From: CAVUQH01 sp963774445
GTDB lineage: Bacteria; Myxococcota_A; Polyangia; Haliangiales; Haliangiaceae
DNA length: 64,000 nt
NCBI GenBank assembly: GCA_963774445.1
Contig: CAVZFC010000019.1
Span: 2,094,735 to 2,158,734 of the forward strand
Direction of reading: 5' to 3'
The position numbers were made by a program, and so were the translations under genes. The notes beneath the pieces are model-generated. The model was not told the DNA's origin. It did not search any database and saw only the letters and a program-made list of their open reading frames with translations. Of this stretch, positions 22,388 to 31,929 are shown in pieces; positions within the stretch are counted from its first letter, which is position 1; each line of letters starts with the position of its first letter.

Positions 22388-22706
22388 ATCGACCCGGATG
22401 TTCCGCGCCCGAGATCTACGCCGCCGCAGCGCTCGCCAGGTCGTCCTGGCTGCACTGGTGCTGGTGGCGGTGACGGCGGGCTCGCTGGCCCACATCCACC
22501 GGCATCGGGGGGACGCGTCCACGACGAGCCACTGCACCGCGTGCATGCTCCACACCGTGGTGAGCGACCCGGCGCCGGCCATCGTGGTGCCGTCGCCGCC
22601 GCTGGCGCCGCGGCAGGAGCGGGTGGTCATCGCCGTCCGCCCCGTCGACACGACCCACTGCCCGCTCAGTCTCGCGCCCAAGACATCACCGCCCGTCGTC
22701 GCCTAG
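22377..22706 (+). CDS. Small Cys/His-containing membrane-anchored protein preceding metal-efflux genes
   Basis: The 109-aa product has a basic N-terminus, one hydrophobic segment (about 22-38), then HIHRHRGD and a CTACMLH motif that could bind metal. A Pro-rich tail follows. Short proteins of this layout (DUF2946-like) are common just upstream of Cu/Co/Zn RND efflux operons. The start may instead be the in-frame ATG at 22398, because a good promoter overlaps the first ATG. A role as periplasmic metal-binding helper is inferred from the motif and context. Confidence 0.6.
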   Translation: MAIRSTRMFRARDLRRRSARQVVLAALVLVAVTAGSLAHIHRHRGDASTTSHCTACMLHTVVSDPAPAIVVPSPPLAPRQERVVIAVRPVDTTHCPLSLAPKTSPPVVA

Positions 22707-22781
22707 CTCGTAGTCCCTTACGACCTGACGACCCTCTCGGCGTGCTCGCGCGACTTCGCGCGGGCGCAAGGCGGTGACATC

Positions 22782-24095
22782 ATGGAATCCCCGGCGATTC
22801 CGCTCGCCCCGGTGGAGCACCACCGGCGGCGGCGATCGGTAGAGCATTTTCGCGCGACCTCCGCGCTGTCAACCATGGCGGCGCTGGCGCTCCTGGCGAG
22901 TCCGGCGTGGGCCGGCGCTCCGCTTCACAGCCTGAGCCTCGGCGACGCGATTCGCCTGGCCCAGGCCAACAACCCCGACAACCGCAGCGTGGGCGAAGAC
23001 GTCAACGCCGCCCGGGGGGCCCTGCACCAGTCCAAGCTCCTGGAGAACCCGGTGGTCTGGGTGGGAACCGATGACCGGAACATCCACCCGACCGACGCCC
23101 CGATCCCTGACCAGCTCGGAGTGAGCTGGGACATCCCCATCGGCGGCAAGCGCGGGGCGGGCATCGCCGCGGCCCGGGCGGATCTGGACGCGGCCAAGGC
23201 GTCGCAGAAAGCGGCGAGTCGCCAGCTTTCCCTCGACGTGGAGACGACCTTCGTCGCCGTGCTGCTGGATCGATCCCAGCTCGACTTCGCGCGAGACGAC
23301 CAGGCCAGGATCCACGAGACCGTCCAGCTCAACGAGCTCCGGTACAAGGACGGCAAGATCTCCTACGGCGACCTGTTGAAGCTCCGCATCCAGGAGCGCG
23401 GCGTTAACGACACGGTCCGCCAGGACGAGCTGGTGCTCGCCCAGGACCGCGCCGACCTGGCGCGGCTGGTGGGCGAGGGCGTGCTGGCTCCGGACTTCAG
23501 CCTGACCGGGGACCTGGCGGCGCCCCGCCTGCCAACCGGGCTCACGCCCGAGACGGTGCTCGCGCGCGCGCTGGCGCGGCGCCCCGACTACCAGGCGCTC
23601 CTGGTGGCACAGCGCAGCGCCCGCGCGTCGCTGAAACAAGCACACCGCCAGCCCATCCCCGACCTGGGGATCTCCCTCGACTACAACCGGGTCCCGGGAA
23701 CGGCCGGCAGCTTTGACCTGGCGGTGTCTGCCGCCATCCCCATCTTCGACCGCAACCAGGGCAACGTCACCCAGGCCGAGGCCGCCCATCGCAAGGCCCT
23801 CTACGCGGCCGCGAGCCTGCGCGCGCAGATCCGCGCCGACGCGCTGAAGGCCGTGCGGGCCTGGGAGACCAGCCAGAAGCGACTCGAGGTCTACGACCAG
23901 GAGCTCCTGTCCGAAGCCAGGGAGTCCCTCGAGATCACCCGCCACGCCTACGAGCAGGGACGCGGCTCACTCCTGGATTACCTCGATGCCGAGGCCAGCT
24001 ACCGCGACGTGGCGAGTGCGTATCGGTCGGCTCTGGCCGACGCCATGCTGGCAGCGGCAAACGTCCGGTTCGTGGCCGGGGAGGACCTACTATGA
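22782..24095 (+). CDS. TolC-type outer-membrane factor of heavy-metal efflux system (CzcC/CusC-like)
   Basis: The 437-aa product has an Arg-rich N-terminus and signal peptide (ending near AWA), then the two long helical/beta repeats of the outer-membrane efflux family (LSLGDAIRLAQANNP at the start; a second repeat beginning near LARRPDYQALLVAQ). The stop overlaps the ATG of the membrane-fusion gene by 4 bp. The length matches CzcC (about 420 aa). Confidence 0.85.
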   Translation: MESPAIPLAPVEHHRRRRSVEHFRATSALSTMAALALLASPAWAGAPLHSLSLGDAIRLAQANNPDNRSVGEDVNAARGALHQSKLLENPVVWVGTDDRNIHPTDAPIPDQLGVSWDIPIGGKRGAGIAAARADLDAAKASQKAASRQLSLDVETTFVAVLLDRSQLDFARDDQARIHETVQLNELRYKDGKISYGDLLKLRIQERGVNDTVRQDELVLAQDRADLARLVGEGVLAPDFSLTGDLAAPRLPTGLTPETVLARALARRPDYQALLVAQRSARASLKQAHRQPIPDLGISLDYNRVPGTAGSFDLAVSAAIPIFDRNQGNVTQAEAAHRKALYAAASLRAQIRADALKAVRAWETSQKRLEVYDQELLSEARESLEITRHAYEQGRGSLLDYLDAEASYRDVASAYRSALADAMLAAANVRFVAGEDLL

Positions 24096-25201
24096 CGATT
24101 CACGCCATCGTGCGAAACGCCCTTCTCGCCGCCCTGGTTCTGACCATCACCGCTTGCGACGGCGAGAAACACGCGGCGCCCCCGAGCACGGCGACCGGGG
24201 GCAATCTGTTCGTGGTCCCCGAAAACCAGCGCGCCAAGCTCCAGCTGGTCAAGGTCGAGAAGAAGCCGGTCGTGCGACCGGTGGTCGTCCCGGCCAAGGT
24301 CGAGTTCAACGACCTGAAGACCAGTGAGGTCACGCCGCTGGTCAGCGGGAAGGTCGCCCGCATCCTGGTCCACGAGGGGGACAGGGTGAAGATGGGCGCT
24401 TCGCTCATGACCATCGCGAGCCCCGACTCGTCCGACAACGCCGCCAACCTGGCCCGGGACGTCTCGGCGCTCCGCACCAAGGAGGCGATCCTGGCGCGAG
24501 ATCAGGACCTGTACGCCCACAAGGCCATCTCCCTCGAGGAGCTCCAGCAGGCCCAGCTCGACGTCACGTCGGCCAAGGCGACGGTGGCGAACGACAAGAC
24601 CCACATGCACATCACCGGCAGCAGCACCGGGGACGCGCTCCTCCGTGCCCCCATCGCCGGGGTCGTGGTGCAGCGCCAGGTCGCGGTGGGCGACGTGATC
24701 CAGGCCGAGTCGACCCCCTGCTTCACGATCACCGACCCCTCGGCCGTCTGGGTGGTGAGCCAGCTCTACCAGGAGGACCTTCGCCGGGTAGCCGTTGGCG
24801 ACGAGGCGCGCATTCGCTCGCCGGTGCTCGACGCGCCCATCGAGGGCAAGGTCACCTACATCGGCGCGTCCATCGACACCGACACCCTCACCATCCCGGT
24901 CCGCATCGCGGCCGAGAACCCCAACGGGCTGCTGAGGAAAGGGATGTACGTTAACGCCGAGATCTTGCCGGCCAAGACCGAGAACGCCGTGGTGATTCCG
25001 GCCGCCGCCGTCCTTCGCGACTCGGACAACCTGCCGTTCGTCTACGTCCAGGTGGCGCCGGGCAAGCTCGCCCGGCGCCACGTCGATCTCGGCGACCAGC
25101 TCGGTGACGGCTACGCCATCGAGAAGGGGCTGAAGGATGGCGAGGAGGTGCTGGCCAACGGCGCCATCTTCGTCCAGTTCGCCGACACCCTGGAGCGTTG
25201 A
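24092..25201 (+). CDS. RND membrane-fusion lipoprotein (CzcB/CusB-like)
   Basis: The 369-aa product has lipobox TITAC (Cys22), then the lipoyl-like and coiled-coil hairpin of HlyD/CusB adaptors (PLVSGKVARILVHEGDRVK), a second half-lipoyl segment (LRAPIAGVVVQRQVAVGD) and beta-barrel and membrane-proximal domains. It joins the inner-membrane RND pump and the outer-membrane factor encoded on either side. No His-rich N-terminal metal domain is present. Confidence 0.87.
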   Translation: MTIHAIVRNALLAALVLTITACDGEKHAAPPSTATGGNLFVVPENQRAKLQLVKVEKKPVVRPVVVPAKVEFNDLKTSEVTPLVSGKVARILVHEGDRVKMGASLMTIASPDSSDNAANLARDVSALRTKEAILARDQDLYAHKAISLEELQQAQLDVTSAKATVANDKTHMHITGSSTGDALLRAPIAGVVVQRQVAVGDVIQAESTPCFTITDPSAVWVVSQLYQEDLRRVAVGDEARIRSPVLDAPIEGKVTYIGASIDTDTLTIPVRIAAENPNGLLRKGMYVNAEILPAKTENAVVIPAAAVLRDSDNLPFVYVQVAPGKLARRHVDLGDQLGDGYAIEKGLKDGEEVLANGAIFVQFADTLER

Positions 25202-25202
25202 G

Positions 25203-28200
25203 ATGATCCACAAGCTCATCAAGCTCGCGCTCCAACAGCGCTTCATCGTCATCGCCGTGGCGGTCGCGACCCTGGCCGGCGGGACCTGGGCTTTCCAGAC
25301 CATGCCCGTCAACGCCTACCCCGACCTCGCGCCACCCAAGGTCGAGATCATCACTCAGTGGCCCGGGCACGCCGCCGAGGAGGTCGAGCGCCTCATCACC
25401 ATTCCGCTGGAGACGGCGTTCAACGGCGCACCCGGCCTGACCGTGGAGCGATCGATCTCGCTGTACGGCCTGTCCCACGTGGTCCTCATCTTCGACTACA
25501 AGTCGGACCCCTACTTCGACCGAGAGCAGGCGTTTCAGCGCATGGGCGACGCCGAGCTCCCCGACGGCGTCTCTCCGGGAATGGCGCCGCTGTTCTCGCC
25601 GTCGGGGCTGATCTACCGCTACGTCCTCACCAGCCCGGACCGGTCGCCGCAAGAGCTCAAGGTCCTGCAGGACTGGGTGCTCTACCGCCGCTACAAGTCG
25701 ATCTCGGGCATCGCAGACGACTCTGGGCTGGGCGGAACGACCCGCCAGTACCAGGTGGTTCTCGATCCCAACGCCCTCAACACCTACAACGTCAACGTCT
25801 CGGACGTCGCCGACGCCCTGTCCAAGAATAACCAGAACGCCGGGGGCGGCTTCTACCAGCTGGGCGGGCAGTTCTACTACGTGCGCGGGCTGGGGCGGCT
25901 AAAGGACACCGACGACATCGGCAACGTGGTGGTGGCGACCCACAACGGGATCCCGATCCGGGTGAGCAACGTGGGCAAGGTCGCCATCGGGCACGCGCCG
26001 CGCCTGGGCGCGTTCGGCTTCATGAAGACCGACGACGCCGTCGAGGGCGTGCTGTTCTTGCGCACGGGCGACCCCGCGCAGACGGTGCTCGGCAAGGTTG
26101 AGGCGATGACCGACCACCTCAACGACCACGTCCTGCCGCCGGACGTGCGCATCCACCCGTTCTACGACCGGACCGACCTCATCCACCTCACCACGCGAAC
26201 GGTGGAGCACAACCTGCTCCTGGGCGTCTTGCTGGTGACCCTGATCCTGGTCCTGTTCCTGCGCAGCTTCCGCACCGGGCTGATCGTCGCGGCCACCATC
26301 CCGCTGGCCCTGGCCTCTGCATTCCTGCTGCTCAAGGGGCGCCACGTCCCGGTGAATCTGCTCTCCCTGGGGGCGGTGGACTTCGGCATCCTGGTCGATG
26401 CCGGCGTCATCATGGTGGAGAACATCTACCGCGAGCTGGGCGACACCGAGGCCGCGCACGTGTCGATCCACGACGCCGTGCTGAGCGCTGCCCGCGATGT
26501 GGGGCGCCCGATTTTCTACGCCACGGCGGTCATCATCGCCGCCTACCTGCCCATCTACGTGCTGACCGGTCCCGCCGAGCGGCTGTTCTCCCCGATGGCG
26601 GACACGGTGGTGTTCGCCCTCCTGGGCACGCTCGTCTTCTCGCTCACCCTGTTGCCGGTCTTGTGCGCGCTGCTTCTGCGCAAGGGGGTGCGGGACCAGG
26701 AGGGTCCGATCTTCGGCGCGTTCAAGCGCTGGTACCTGCGCACCCTGGACCTCTGTTTCGCCCGCCCGCGGGCCACGGTCCTGGCCTGCGTCATCGCGTT
26801 TGCCGTCGCCGCTCTCACCCTGGTGAGCATCGGGTCCGAGTTCATGCCCAAGCTCGACGAGGGCGCGATGTGGGTTCGCGCGACCATGCCGTACACCATC
26901 AGCTTCGACGAGTCGAAGAAGGTCGTGCCCGAGATCCGCGAGATCCTCATGAGCTTCCCGCAGGTCACCACGGTGACGTCCGAGCACGGCCGGCCCGACG
27001 ATGGCACCGACCCCACCGGCTTCTTCAACGCCGAGTTCTACGTGGGGCTCGAGCCCTACGACCAGTGGACCGGTCCGATCCAGAGCAAGGAGGCGCTCAT
27101 CGCCGCGGTGCACGACAAGCTGAAGCGCTTCCCCGGGATCATCTTCAACTTCACCCAACCCGCCGAGGACGCGGTGGACGAGGCGTCCACCGGGCTCAAG
27201 AGCTCCCTGGCCATCAAGGTCTTCGGGCCCGATCTCCACAAGCTCGAGTCGTTGGCCGAGAAGATCAAGGGCAGCATCTCCAAGGTGCGCGGGATCGGGA
27301 ACATCACCATCGTCCGCGAGCTCGGACAACCCAGCCTGGACGTCAAGATCGATCGGGCCAAGGTCGCGCGCTACGGGTTGAACGTGGCCGACATCGACGA
27401 TCTCATCGAGGCGGCGGTGGGCGGGGTCCCGGCGACCCAGGTCATCCAGGGGGAGCGCCAGTTCGACCTGGTCGTGCGCATGGGCAAGCGCTACCGAGAC
27501 AACCCCGATGCCATCGGCCGACTCCTGGTCACCACGCCCAGCGGCCAGCGGCTGCCGCTGTCCACCTTTGCCAGTCTCACGGTGGAGCAGGGGCCGTCCT
27601 TCGTCTACCGCGAGGGGAACGCGCGCTACATCGGCGTCCAGTATTCGGTGAACGGGCGCGACCTGGGCTCTGCGGTAGCAGCGGCGCGGCGAGCCGTCGA
27701 GCGCGACGTGCCCATGCCCACGGGCTACGAGCTGCAGTGGGGCGGCGAGTACAAGGACTTCCTCCACGCGCGCAAAGAGATGTTCATCATCGTGCCGCTG
27801 ACCCTGGCCCTGATCCTTCTCATCATCTTCGGTCTCTACGGCAACCTGAAGTACCCGCTGCTGATCGTCGTGAGCGTGGTCCTCACCATGCCCGAGGGCG
27901 GCTTGCTCGCCTTGTGGGCGTTCCACACCAACCTCAGCGTGAGCTCGGGGCTGGGCTTCCTGGCCCTGTTCGGGATCTCGGTCCAGACCGGCGTGATCTA
28001 CATCAGCCACGCCAACAAGCTCCGGCGCGGGGGCATGTCCATCGACGAGGCGGCGCGAGAGAGCGCCGCGGTGCGGCTGCGGCCGATCCTCATGACCGCG
28101 CTGGTGGCGTGCGTGGGGCTGATGCCGGCGGCGTTCTCCCACGCCATCGGCTCGGACAGCCAGCGACCGTTCGCCCAGGTGGTAGTCGGCGGGCTGCTGT

Positions 28201-28280
28201 CCCGGGTAGCCCTGTCGATCTTCCTGGTGCCGGTCCTGTACCGATGGATCTCGAAATCGGGGGACCGGCTGGAGGTGTAG
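25203..28280 (+). CDS. Heavy-metal RND efflux pump, CzcA family
   Basis: The ATG at 25203 sits one base after the adaptor stop. The 1025-aa product has the RND layout: TM1, first periplasmic loop, TM2-7, second loop, TM8-12. The TM4 motif DFGILVDAG (Asp393) resembles the divalent-cation HME class (Zn/Co/Cd/Ni, as in CzcA) rather than the Cu/Ag class. NAYPDLAPPKVEI near the N-terminus is typical of HME pumps. It should export divalent metal from periplasm or cytoplasm using proton motive force. No two-component or MerR regulator is next to it. It ends 10 bp before a convergent gene. Confidence 0.9.
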   Translation: MIHKLIKLALQQRFIVIAVAVATLAGGTWAFQTMPVNAYPDLAPPKVEIITQWPGHAAEEVERLITIPLETAFNGAPGLTVERSISLYGLSHVVLIFDYKSDPYFDREQAFQRMGDAELPDGVSPGMAPLFSPSGLIYRYVLTSPDRSPQELKVLQDWVLYRRYKSISGIADDSGLGGTTRQYQVVLDPNALNTYNVNVSDVADALSKNNQNAGGGFYQLGGQFYYVRGLGRLKDTDDIGNVVVATHNGIPIRVSNVGKVAIGHAPRLGAFGFMKTDDAVEGVLFLRTGDPAQTVLGKVEAMTDHLNDHVLPPDVRIHPFYDRTDLIHLTTRTVEHNLLLGVLLVTLILVLFLRSFRTGLIVAATIPLALASAFLLLKGRHVPVNLLSLGAVDFGILVDAGVIMVENIYRELGDTEAAHVSIHDAVLSAARDVGRPIFYATAVIIAAYLPIYVLTGPAERLFSPMADTVVFALLGTLVFSLTLLPVLCALLLRKGVRDQEGPIFGAFKRWYLRTLDLCFARPRATVLACVIAFAVAALTLVSIGSEFMPKLDEGAMWVRATMPYTISFDESKKVVPEIREILMSFPQVTTVTSEHGRPDDGTDPTGFFNAEFYVGLEPYDQWTGPIQSKEALIAAVHDKLKRFPGIIFNFTQPAEDAVDEASTGLKSSLAIKVFGPDLHKLESLAEKIKGSISKVRGIGNITIVRELGQPSLDVKIDRAKVARYGLNVADIDDLIEAAVGGVPATQVIQGERQFDLVVRMGKRYRDNPDAIGRLLVTTPSGQRLPLSTFASLTVEQGPSFVYREGNARYIGVQYSVNGRDLGSAVAAARRAVERDVPMPTGYELQWGGEYKDFLHARKEMFIIVPLTLALILLIIFGLYGNLKYPLLIVVSVVLTMPEGGLLALWAFHTNLSVSSGLGFLALFGISVQTGVIYISHANKLRRGGMSIDEAARESAAVRLRPILMTALVACVGLMPAAFSHAIGSDSQRPFAQVVVGGLLSRVALSIFLVPVLYRWISKSGDRLEV

Positions 28281-28290
28281 ACGGCCGGCG

Positions 28291-29448
28291 TCAGGGCTTC
28301 AACACGTACGTCACCTGGCCGTCGATCCGCTTGAACTTGGCGATGACTGCCTTGCGGTAGACGCCGGCGATGCAGCGCGCGTACGCCGACTTCGGCTCGA
28401 CGTAGAGCGTCTCGACCTTGGTCGCCTGGCCGGTCACGCCGAGGAACTTCACGATCACGGTGGTCGCCTCGCCGGGGCGGCCGCCGCCCGGGTGGCTGTG
28501 GGCGCAGTCGCGCGCCTCGTCGTCGAGCGCGGCCAGCGCCTTCTTGGCCGCGGTGTTGTTCAGGAGCTCCGCGGCGCCCGCCAACGGATCCGGAACCGCG
28601 CTGTTGTGCAGCCCGAAGTAGATGTAGTTGCCGCGGTACGCCGGCGCGTGCACGGCGCTGCCGGCGCGCGCCACGCACTGGCCCAGCGGCGTCTTGGCGA
28701 AGCCGGGCGTGGGCACGTAGTCGACGACCGAGGTGCCGGTGAGATGCAGGGCCGGCACGCCGTGGCCGTGGCGGTCGTTGCCCAGGCGCGTGATCAGGTA
28801 GTACGTGCCGCTGGCTTTCATGCACGAGATGATCTCGGGCTCGAGCGCCTTCTGCGCGTCTTGCTTGCTGAGCACGGGACCGGTGTATTCGGGCTCTTTC
28901 TTCTTCTTGGGCTTGCGCGGCTGCGGCGGCTCGGCGGCGGGCGCCACCGCGATGCTACCGGCGTCGGCGGTGCTCGCCACCCGTGCCTGGTCGATCGCGG
29001 CCTGCGCCTCCGCGCGCGCCCGGGCCACCGCCGTCCGCCCCTCTTCGAGTTGCCTCTGCAGCTGCGCGGTATCGAGCGACGGCTGCGCCGGCACCGGCGT
29101 GACCACGCGGCTCGACGGCGCGCGATTGGCGACGAACGCCACGACCGCCCCGGCGACGCAAAGCCCCACCACGGCCATGCCGATGACCAGGCCCGGAGCC
29201 TTCGGCGAGCCCGATGGCCGCGGCGCCGGCGCGCGCCGATTGCGCCGCCGCGACGGAAGCGTGGTCACCTGCTGGCAGTACCCGCAGGTCACTTCGGTTT
29301 GATCCGGCGCGGCCCGCAGCCGCGCCCCACAGTTGTTGCACCTCAGCCCCACGACCCGTGCGGTCGAGCGTACCACTATTTCGCCTACACCGAATTGCCA
29401 CGCACCCGCGCGCTCCGGCCCGATGTCCATCGAGCGAGAGCGCCGCAA
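28291..29448 (-). CDS. Zinc-ribbon, membrane-anchored protein with C-terminal AgmX/TonB-like domain
   Basis: The 385-aa product carries a zinc ribbon (CNNCGARL ... CGYC, about residues 37-60), a Pro/Arg linker, one membrane span (about 88-108), a coiled coil (about 125-155), a Lys-rich tract (PRKPKKKKEPEY) and a 190-residue C-terminal domain with scattered Cys. It resembles cytosol-to-periplasm zinc-ribbon proteins common in Myxococcota. The start is uncertain: in-frame ATG codons lie at 29448 and 29430, and a GTG start just before the zinc ribbon is possible. It follows the YbjQ-family gene by 14 bp. Confidence 0.65.
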   Translation of the reverse strand: MRRSRSMDIGPERAGAWQFGVGEIVVRSTARVVGLRCNNCGARLRAAPDQTEVTCGYCQQVTTLPSRRRNRRAPAPRPSGSPKAPGLVIGMAVVGLCVAGAVVAFVANRAPSSRVVTPVPAQPSLDTAQLQRQLEEGRTAVARARAEAQAAIDQARVASTADAGSIAVAPAAEPPQPRKPKKKKEPEYTGPVLSKQDAQKALEPEIISCMKASGTYYLITRLGNDRHGHGVPALHLTGTSVVDYVPTPGFAKTPLGQCVARAGSAVHAPAYRGNYIYFGLHNSAVPDPLAGAAELLNNTAAKKALAALDDEARDCAHSHPGGGRPGEATTVIVKFLGVTGQATKVETLYVEPKSAYARCIAGVYRKAVIAKFKRIDGQVTYVLKP

Positions 29449-29462
29449 ACGCCGGGTCCGAC

Positions 29463-29834
29463 TCAGTCGGGTGCGACGTGAACCGCGGTGCCATAAGCGA
29501 GAACCTCGGTGGCACCGGCGACGAACTCGGTCGCGTCGTAGCGCATACCGACGATGGCGTTGGCGCCCAGCTCCTCGGCATGCTGCACCATCAGCGTGTA
29601 CGCCTCGTGTCGGGCGGCCTCGCAGACCTCGGAGTATTCCTTGATGTGGCCCCCGGCCAACGACTTGAATCCGCCGATGAAGCTCTTGCCAAAGCTCGTG
29701 GTTCTCACCGTAATGCCACGCACGATGCCGAGGTACTTCTGGATCGACTGACCGCTCACTTCGTTACCCGAGGTCACGATGATGATGCCGGTCTGCTCGA
29801 GCCCAGCGCGATAGGGATGGCCTTCGTCCGTCAT
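29463..29834 (-). CDS. YbjQ/UPF0145 family protein
   Basis: The 123-aa product matches the YbjQ (DUF74, heavy-metal-binding-domain) family along its whole length: IIIVTSGNEVSGQSIQKYLG at the start and ELGANAIVGMRYDA in the C-terminal half. Members form pentamers; the function is unsettled. A short N-terminal extension precedes the core. It is probably cotranscribed with the zinc-ribbon gene downstream. Confidence 0.85.
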   Translation of the reverse strand: MTDEGHPYRAGLEQTGIIIVTSGNEVSGQSIQKYLGIVRGITVRTTSFGKSFIGGFKSLAGGHIKEYSEVCEAARHEAYTLMVQHAEELGANAIVGMRYDATEFVAGATEVLAYGTAVHVAPD

Positions 29835-29896
29835 GGCCCGGGATTATGCGCCAACCCAGCCACCCGAGGGCGCGCCGGCGTTACACCTCGCTACCC

Positions 29897-30307
29897 CTAG
29901 CGCGAGCAGACCGAGGCGGTCACCTGGCAGATGCGCCCGGTGGCCTGGCAACTGCGCAGCGCCCGCCGGCGCGATTCCCGCGGCGAGCCGGTCAGTCCCG
30001 AGGAGCGCCACTGGCCGGCGTCGTCGACCGCCACGGCGATGCAGCCGTTCCGCACCCAGCCGACCGTCTCGCAATCGGCGGTGTCGCAACGCTGTTTGGC
30101 CCAGTAGACGGCCGGCGCCAGGCAGGCGTAGCCCGTCGCGGTGCCGGTCACCCCGGTAGCGGGCGAACGGGCAATAGATGCGTAGGCGCCCTGACACTCG
30201 TCACGCTGGCCTTGCCACGGTGGAGGTTTGAGCACGCCGCAGGAGGTGCCGGCGACGAGGAGCAGCGACCACAACGAAACAACGAACCACTTTCGGAGAG
30301 CTTGCAT
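29897..30307 (-). CDS. Small lipoprotein, DUF4189-like
   Basis: The ATG at 30307 gives a lipoprotein signal (MQALRKWFVVSLWSLLLVAG ending TSC); the frame is open further upstream, but that stretch is Arg-rich. The 136-aa product has two halves with AYASIARSPATG and a final RALRSCQ...CQVTASVC, matching DUF4189-type domains of secreted proteins. It has paired Cys residues. The function is unknown. The 122 bp upstream (30308-30429) show nothing recognisable. Confidence 0.6.
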   Translation of the reverse strand: MQALRKWFVVSLWSLLLVAGTSCGVLKPPPWQGQRDECQGAYASIARSPATGVTGTATGYACLAPAVYWAKQRCDTADCETVGWVRNGCIAVAVDDAGQWRSSGLTGSPRESRRRALRSCQATGRICQVTASVCSR

Positions 30308-30429
30308 GGGCCCTGTCCGTCTGCAACGCGAGGACCAAGCCGCAGCCCAGTGGCATCGGCGCTTTGGCGCTGCCACGCCTGCGAGCCTCGCAGTGTGCCC
30401 GCTGATCTCGCAGAACCCGACGCCGGCTG

Positions 30430-30741
30430 TCATGCAGCAGGACGGAACGTGATCGTGAAGGCCTCGTACGAAGAGACGCCGTCCTGGGTGTTCGCGATGA
30501 TGAGCGTGCGCACCTGTGTGGCGGTCAAATCCGTGCCAACAAGTGTGAAATCCGCCGCCGGGATTGCCAGGGCGACACCGATAGAGCCGAAAGTTTTCAG
30601 GTTGGCAGAGATGGTGGGGGAACCGAGGGGAGGGTCGGACGCTCGAGTCGATTCGTTAGCGGCCGCCGAAACAGCGCGCCACGCGGGCACCTGATGTCGT
30701 CGGGTGCGGGAGTGCGATTCCAGCGAGCCGCGAAGCATCAC
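30430..30741 (-). pseudogene. Possible C-terminal fragment of a secreted beta-rich protein
   Basis: The reading frame encodes 103 aa whose last 65 residues look like real protein sequence (PTISANLKTFGSIGVALAIP, TLIIANTQDGVSSY) while the first 35 look like untranslated DNA. Local base composition is less GC-rich than that of neighbouring genes. I read it as the remains of a larger gene; an intact short gene is the alternative. No signal peptide is visible. Confidence 0.3.
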
Positions 30742-30763
30742 CGACAGGGATTGCCGCGCCGAT

Positions 30764-31777
30764 CTATTGCGCGGCCTGGAGCAGCTGATCGATCACGGTG
30801 GCGGCAGAGCACGATCCCGCCGACGGGCAGGTCTGTGCGATGAACTGGTTGTAGCGGTAGGCGCGCGCGCGAAAGTGCTCGTTGGTGTCGGACTGCCACG
30901 CCTTGATGTGGTTCTGCAGGCACTGGTTGCCCCACGCGTCGGTGTAGCCGGAGGCGCCGACGCCGGCGATGCAGCCGTCGTATGAGCCGCCCAGCGACGC
31001 CTGGTACGAGCACCATTCGGTGCGATGGAGCGAGTTGATGCGGCAATAGCAGCCGCTGCCGCAGGAGTGCGTGACGCCATCGAGGAAGTAGTAGTTGATG
31101 TACCCGCTGCCCTGGTTCTCGATGATCCCGCCCTCGAGCGGGAAGATGCGTGACGACTGCAGCACCACGGCGGTGCCGATCACGCCGAGGCCTTCCTCGT
31201 ACCGGACGGGATCGGTGGTGCGCAGCTCGTCGAGCGCGGGGATGAGCTGGGTCGAATCCATGATCCACTTGCCGACCCGCTCGGCAGACGGCGTGGCGGT
31301 GGTCACCGTGGCGGTGAGCCCGCCGGAGGAATAGGTGCATTCCTTGGCCTCGTATGGCCAGCCTGGATAGGTCGTCGGGTGGCAGTCCTGCTCGACGTAG
31401 GGCGTGGCATCGAGCACGTCGATGAGCGACGCGGGCACGGTCAGGGATCCGGGCGGCCCCGGGCAGACGTCGGGCACGCCAGGTGGCATGCGCAAGCACG
31501 CGGCGGGGCAGTGCTCCTTCACCACGAGCACACCGCCGCTGCAGGTGTAGAGCACGTTCGGGTCGCCCCCGACGGTGTTGCCGCCGCAATAGGTGCCGCC
31601 CTCGACCGGGCACGGCACGCCGGCGTCGGGCGGGCCGGCGTCGCTGGTCTCGCCGCCGCCGTCGGCGCCGTCGCCGTCGCCACCGCCGTCGCCGCTGTTC
31701 CCAGCGTTCCCATCACTGGCACAGGAAGCCACGAGGACCAGCACCAGCAGGCTTGCGAGGCGATGAACGGAGGCCAT
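30764..31777 (-). CDS. Cys-rich lipoprotein of unknown function
   Basis: The ATG at 31777 gives a lipoprotein signal (MASVHRLASLLVLVLVASC). A Gly/Asp linker (about 20-55) follows, then a Cys-rich part (CPVEGGTYCGGNTVGG and CSGGVL, a pattern common in myxococcal secreted proteins) and a long domain with many Cys, Trp and Tyr (about 110-337). The catalytic family is not recognised. It is divergent from the chitinase-like gene, sharing a 152-bp intergenic region that shows no clear promoter motif. Confidence 0.65.
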   Translation of the reverse strand: MASVHRLASLLVLVLVASCASDGNAGNSGDGGGDGDGADGGGETSDAGPPDAGVPCPVEGGTYCGGNTVGGDPNVLYTCSGGVLVVKEHCPAACLRMPPGVPDVCPGPPGSLTVPASLIDVLDATPYVEQDCHPTTYPGWPYEAKECTYSSGGLTATVTTATPSAERVGKWIMDSTQLIPALDELRTTDPVRYEEGLGVIGTAVVLQSSRIFPLEGGIIENQGSGYINYYFLDGVTHSCGSGCYCRINSLHRTEWCSYQASLGGSYDGCIAGVGASGYTDAWGNQCLQNHIKAWQSDTNEHFRARAYRYNQFIAQTCPSAGSCSAATVIDQLLQAAQ

Positions 31778-31929
31778 GGACCAACAGAGCACGGCGCGAA
31801 GCGCCCAACAAGATGAGGAGGATCTCTCCAGTGCAAACTGAAACGCGCACTCGAAGCAGCGTCGCACGTGTGATGGCATCGCGTGTTCAGGAGGTTGCGA
31901 GCGGCACGTGCGTTGCAGCCGCGCGGACC

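Noticed and set aside
25899..28142. 747-aa minus-strand frame inside the RND pump gene
   Set aside because: It lies fully within a highly conserved pump and has no own motifs.
28291..29834. Metal-resistance accessory role for the YbjQ (heavy-metal-binding-domain) and zinc-ribbon genes beside the RND pump
   Set aside because: They are on the opposite strand, convergent with the pump, and the YbjQ name does not prove metal handling; there is no operon link.
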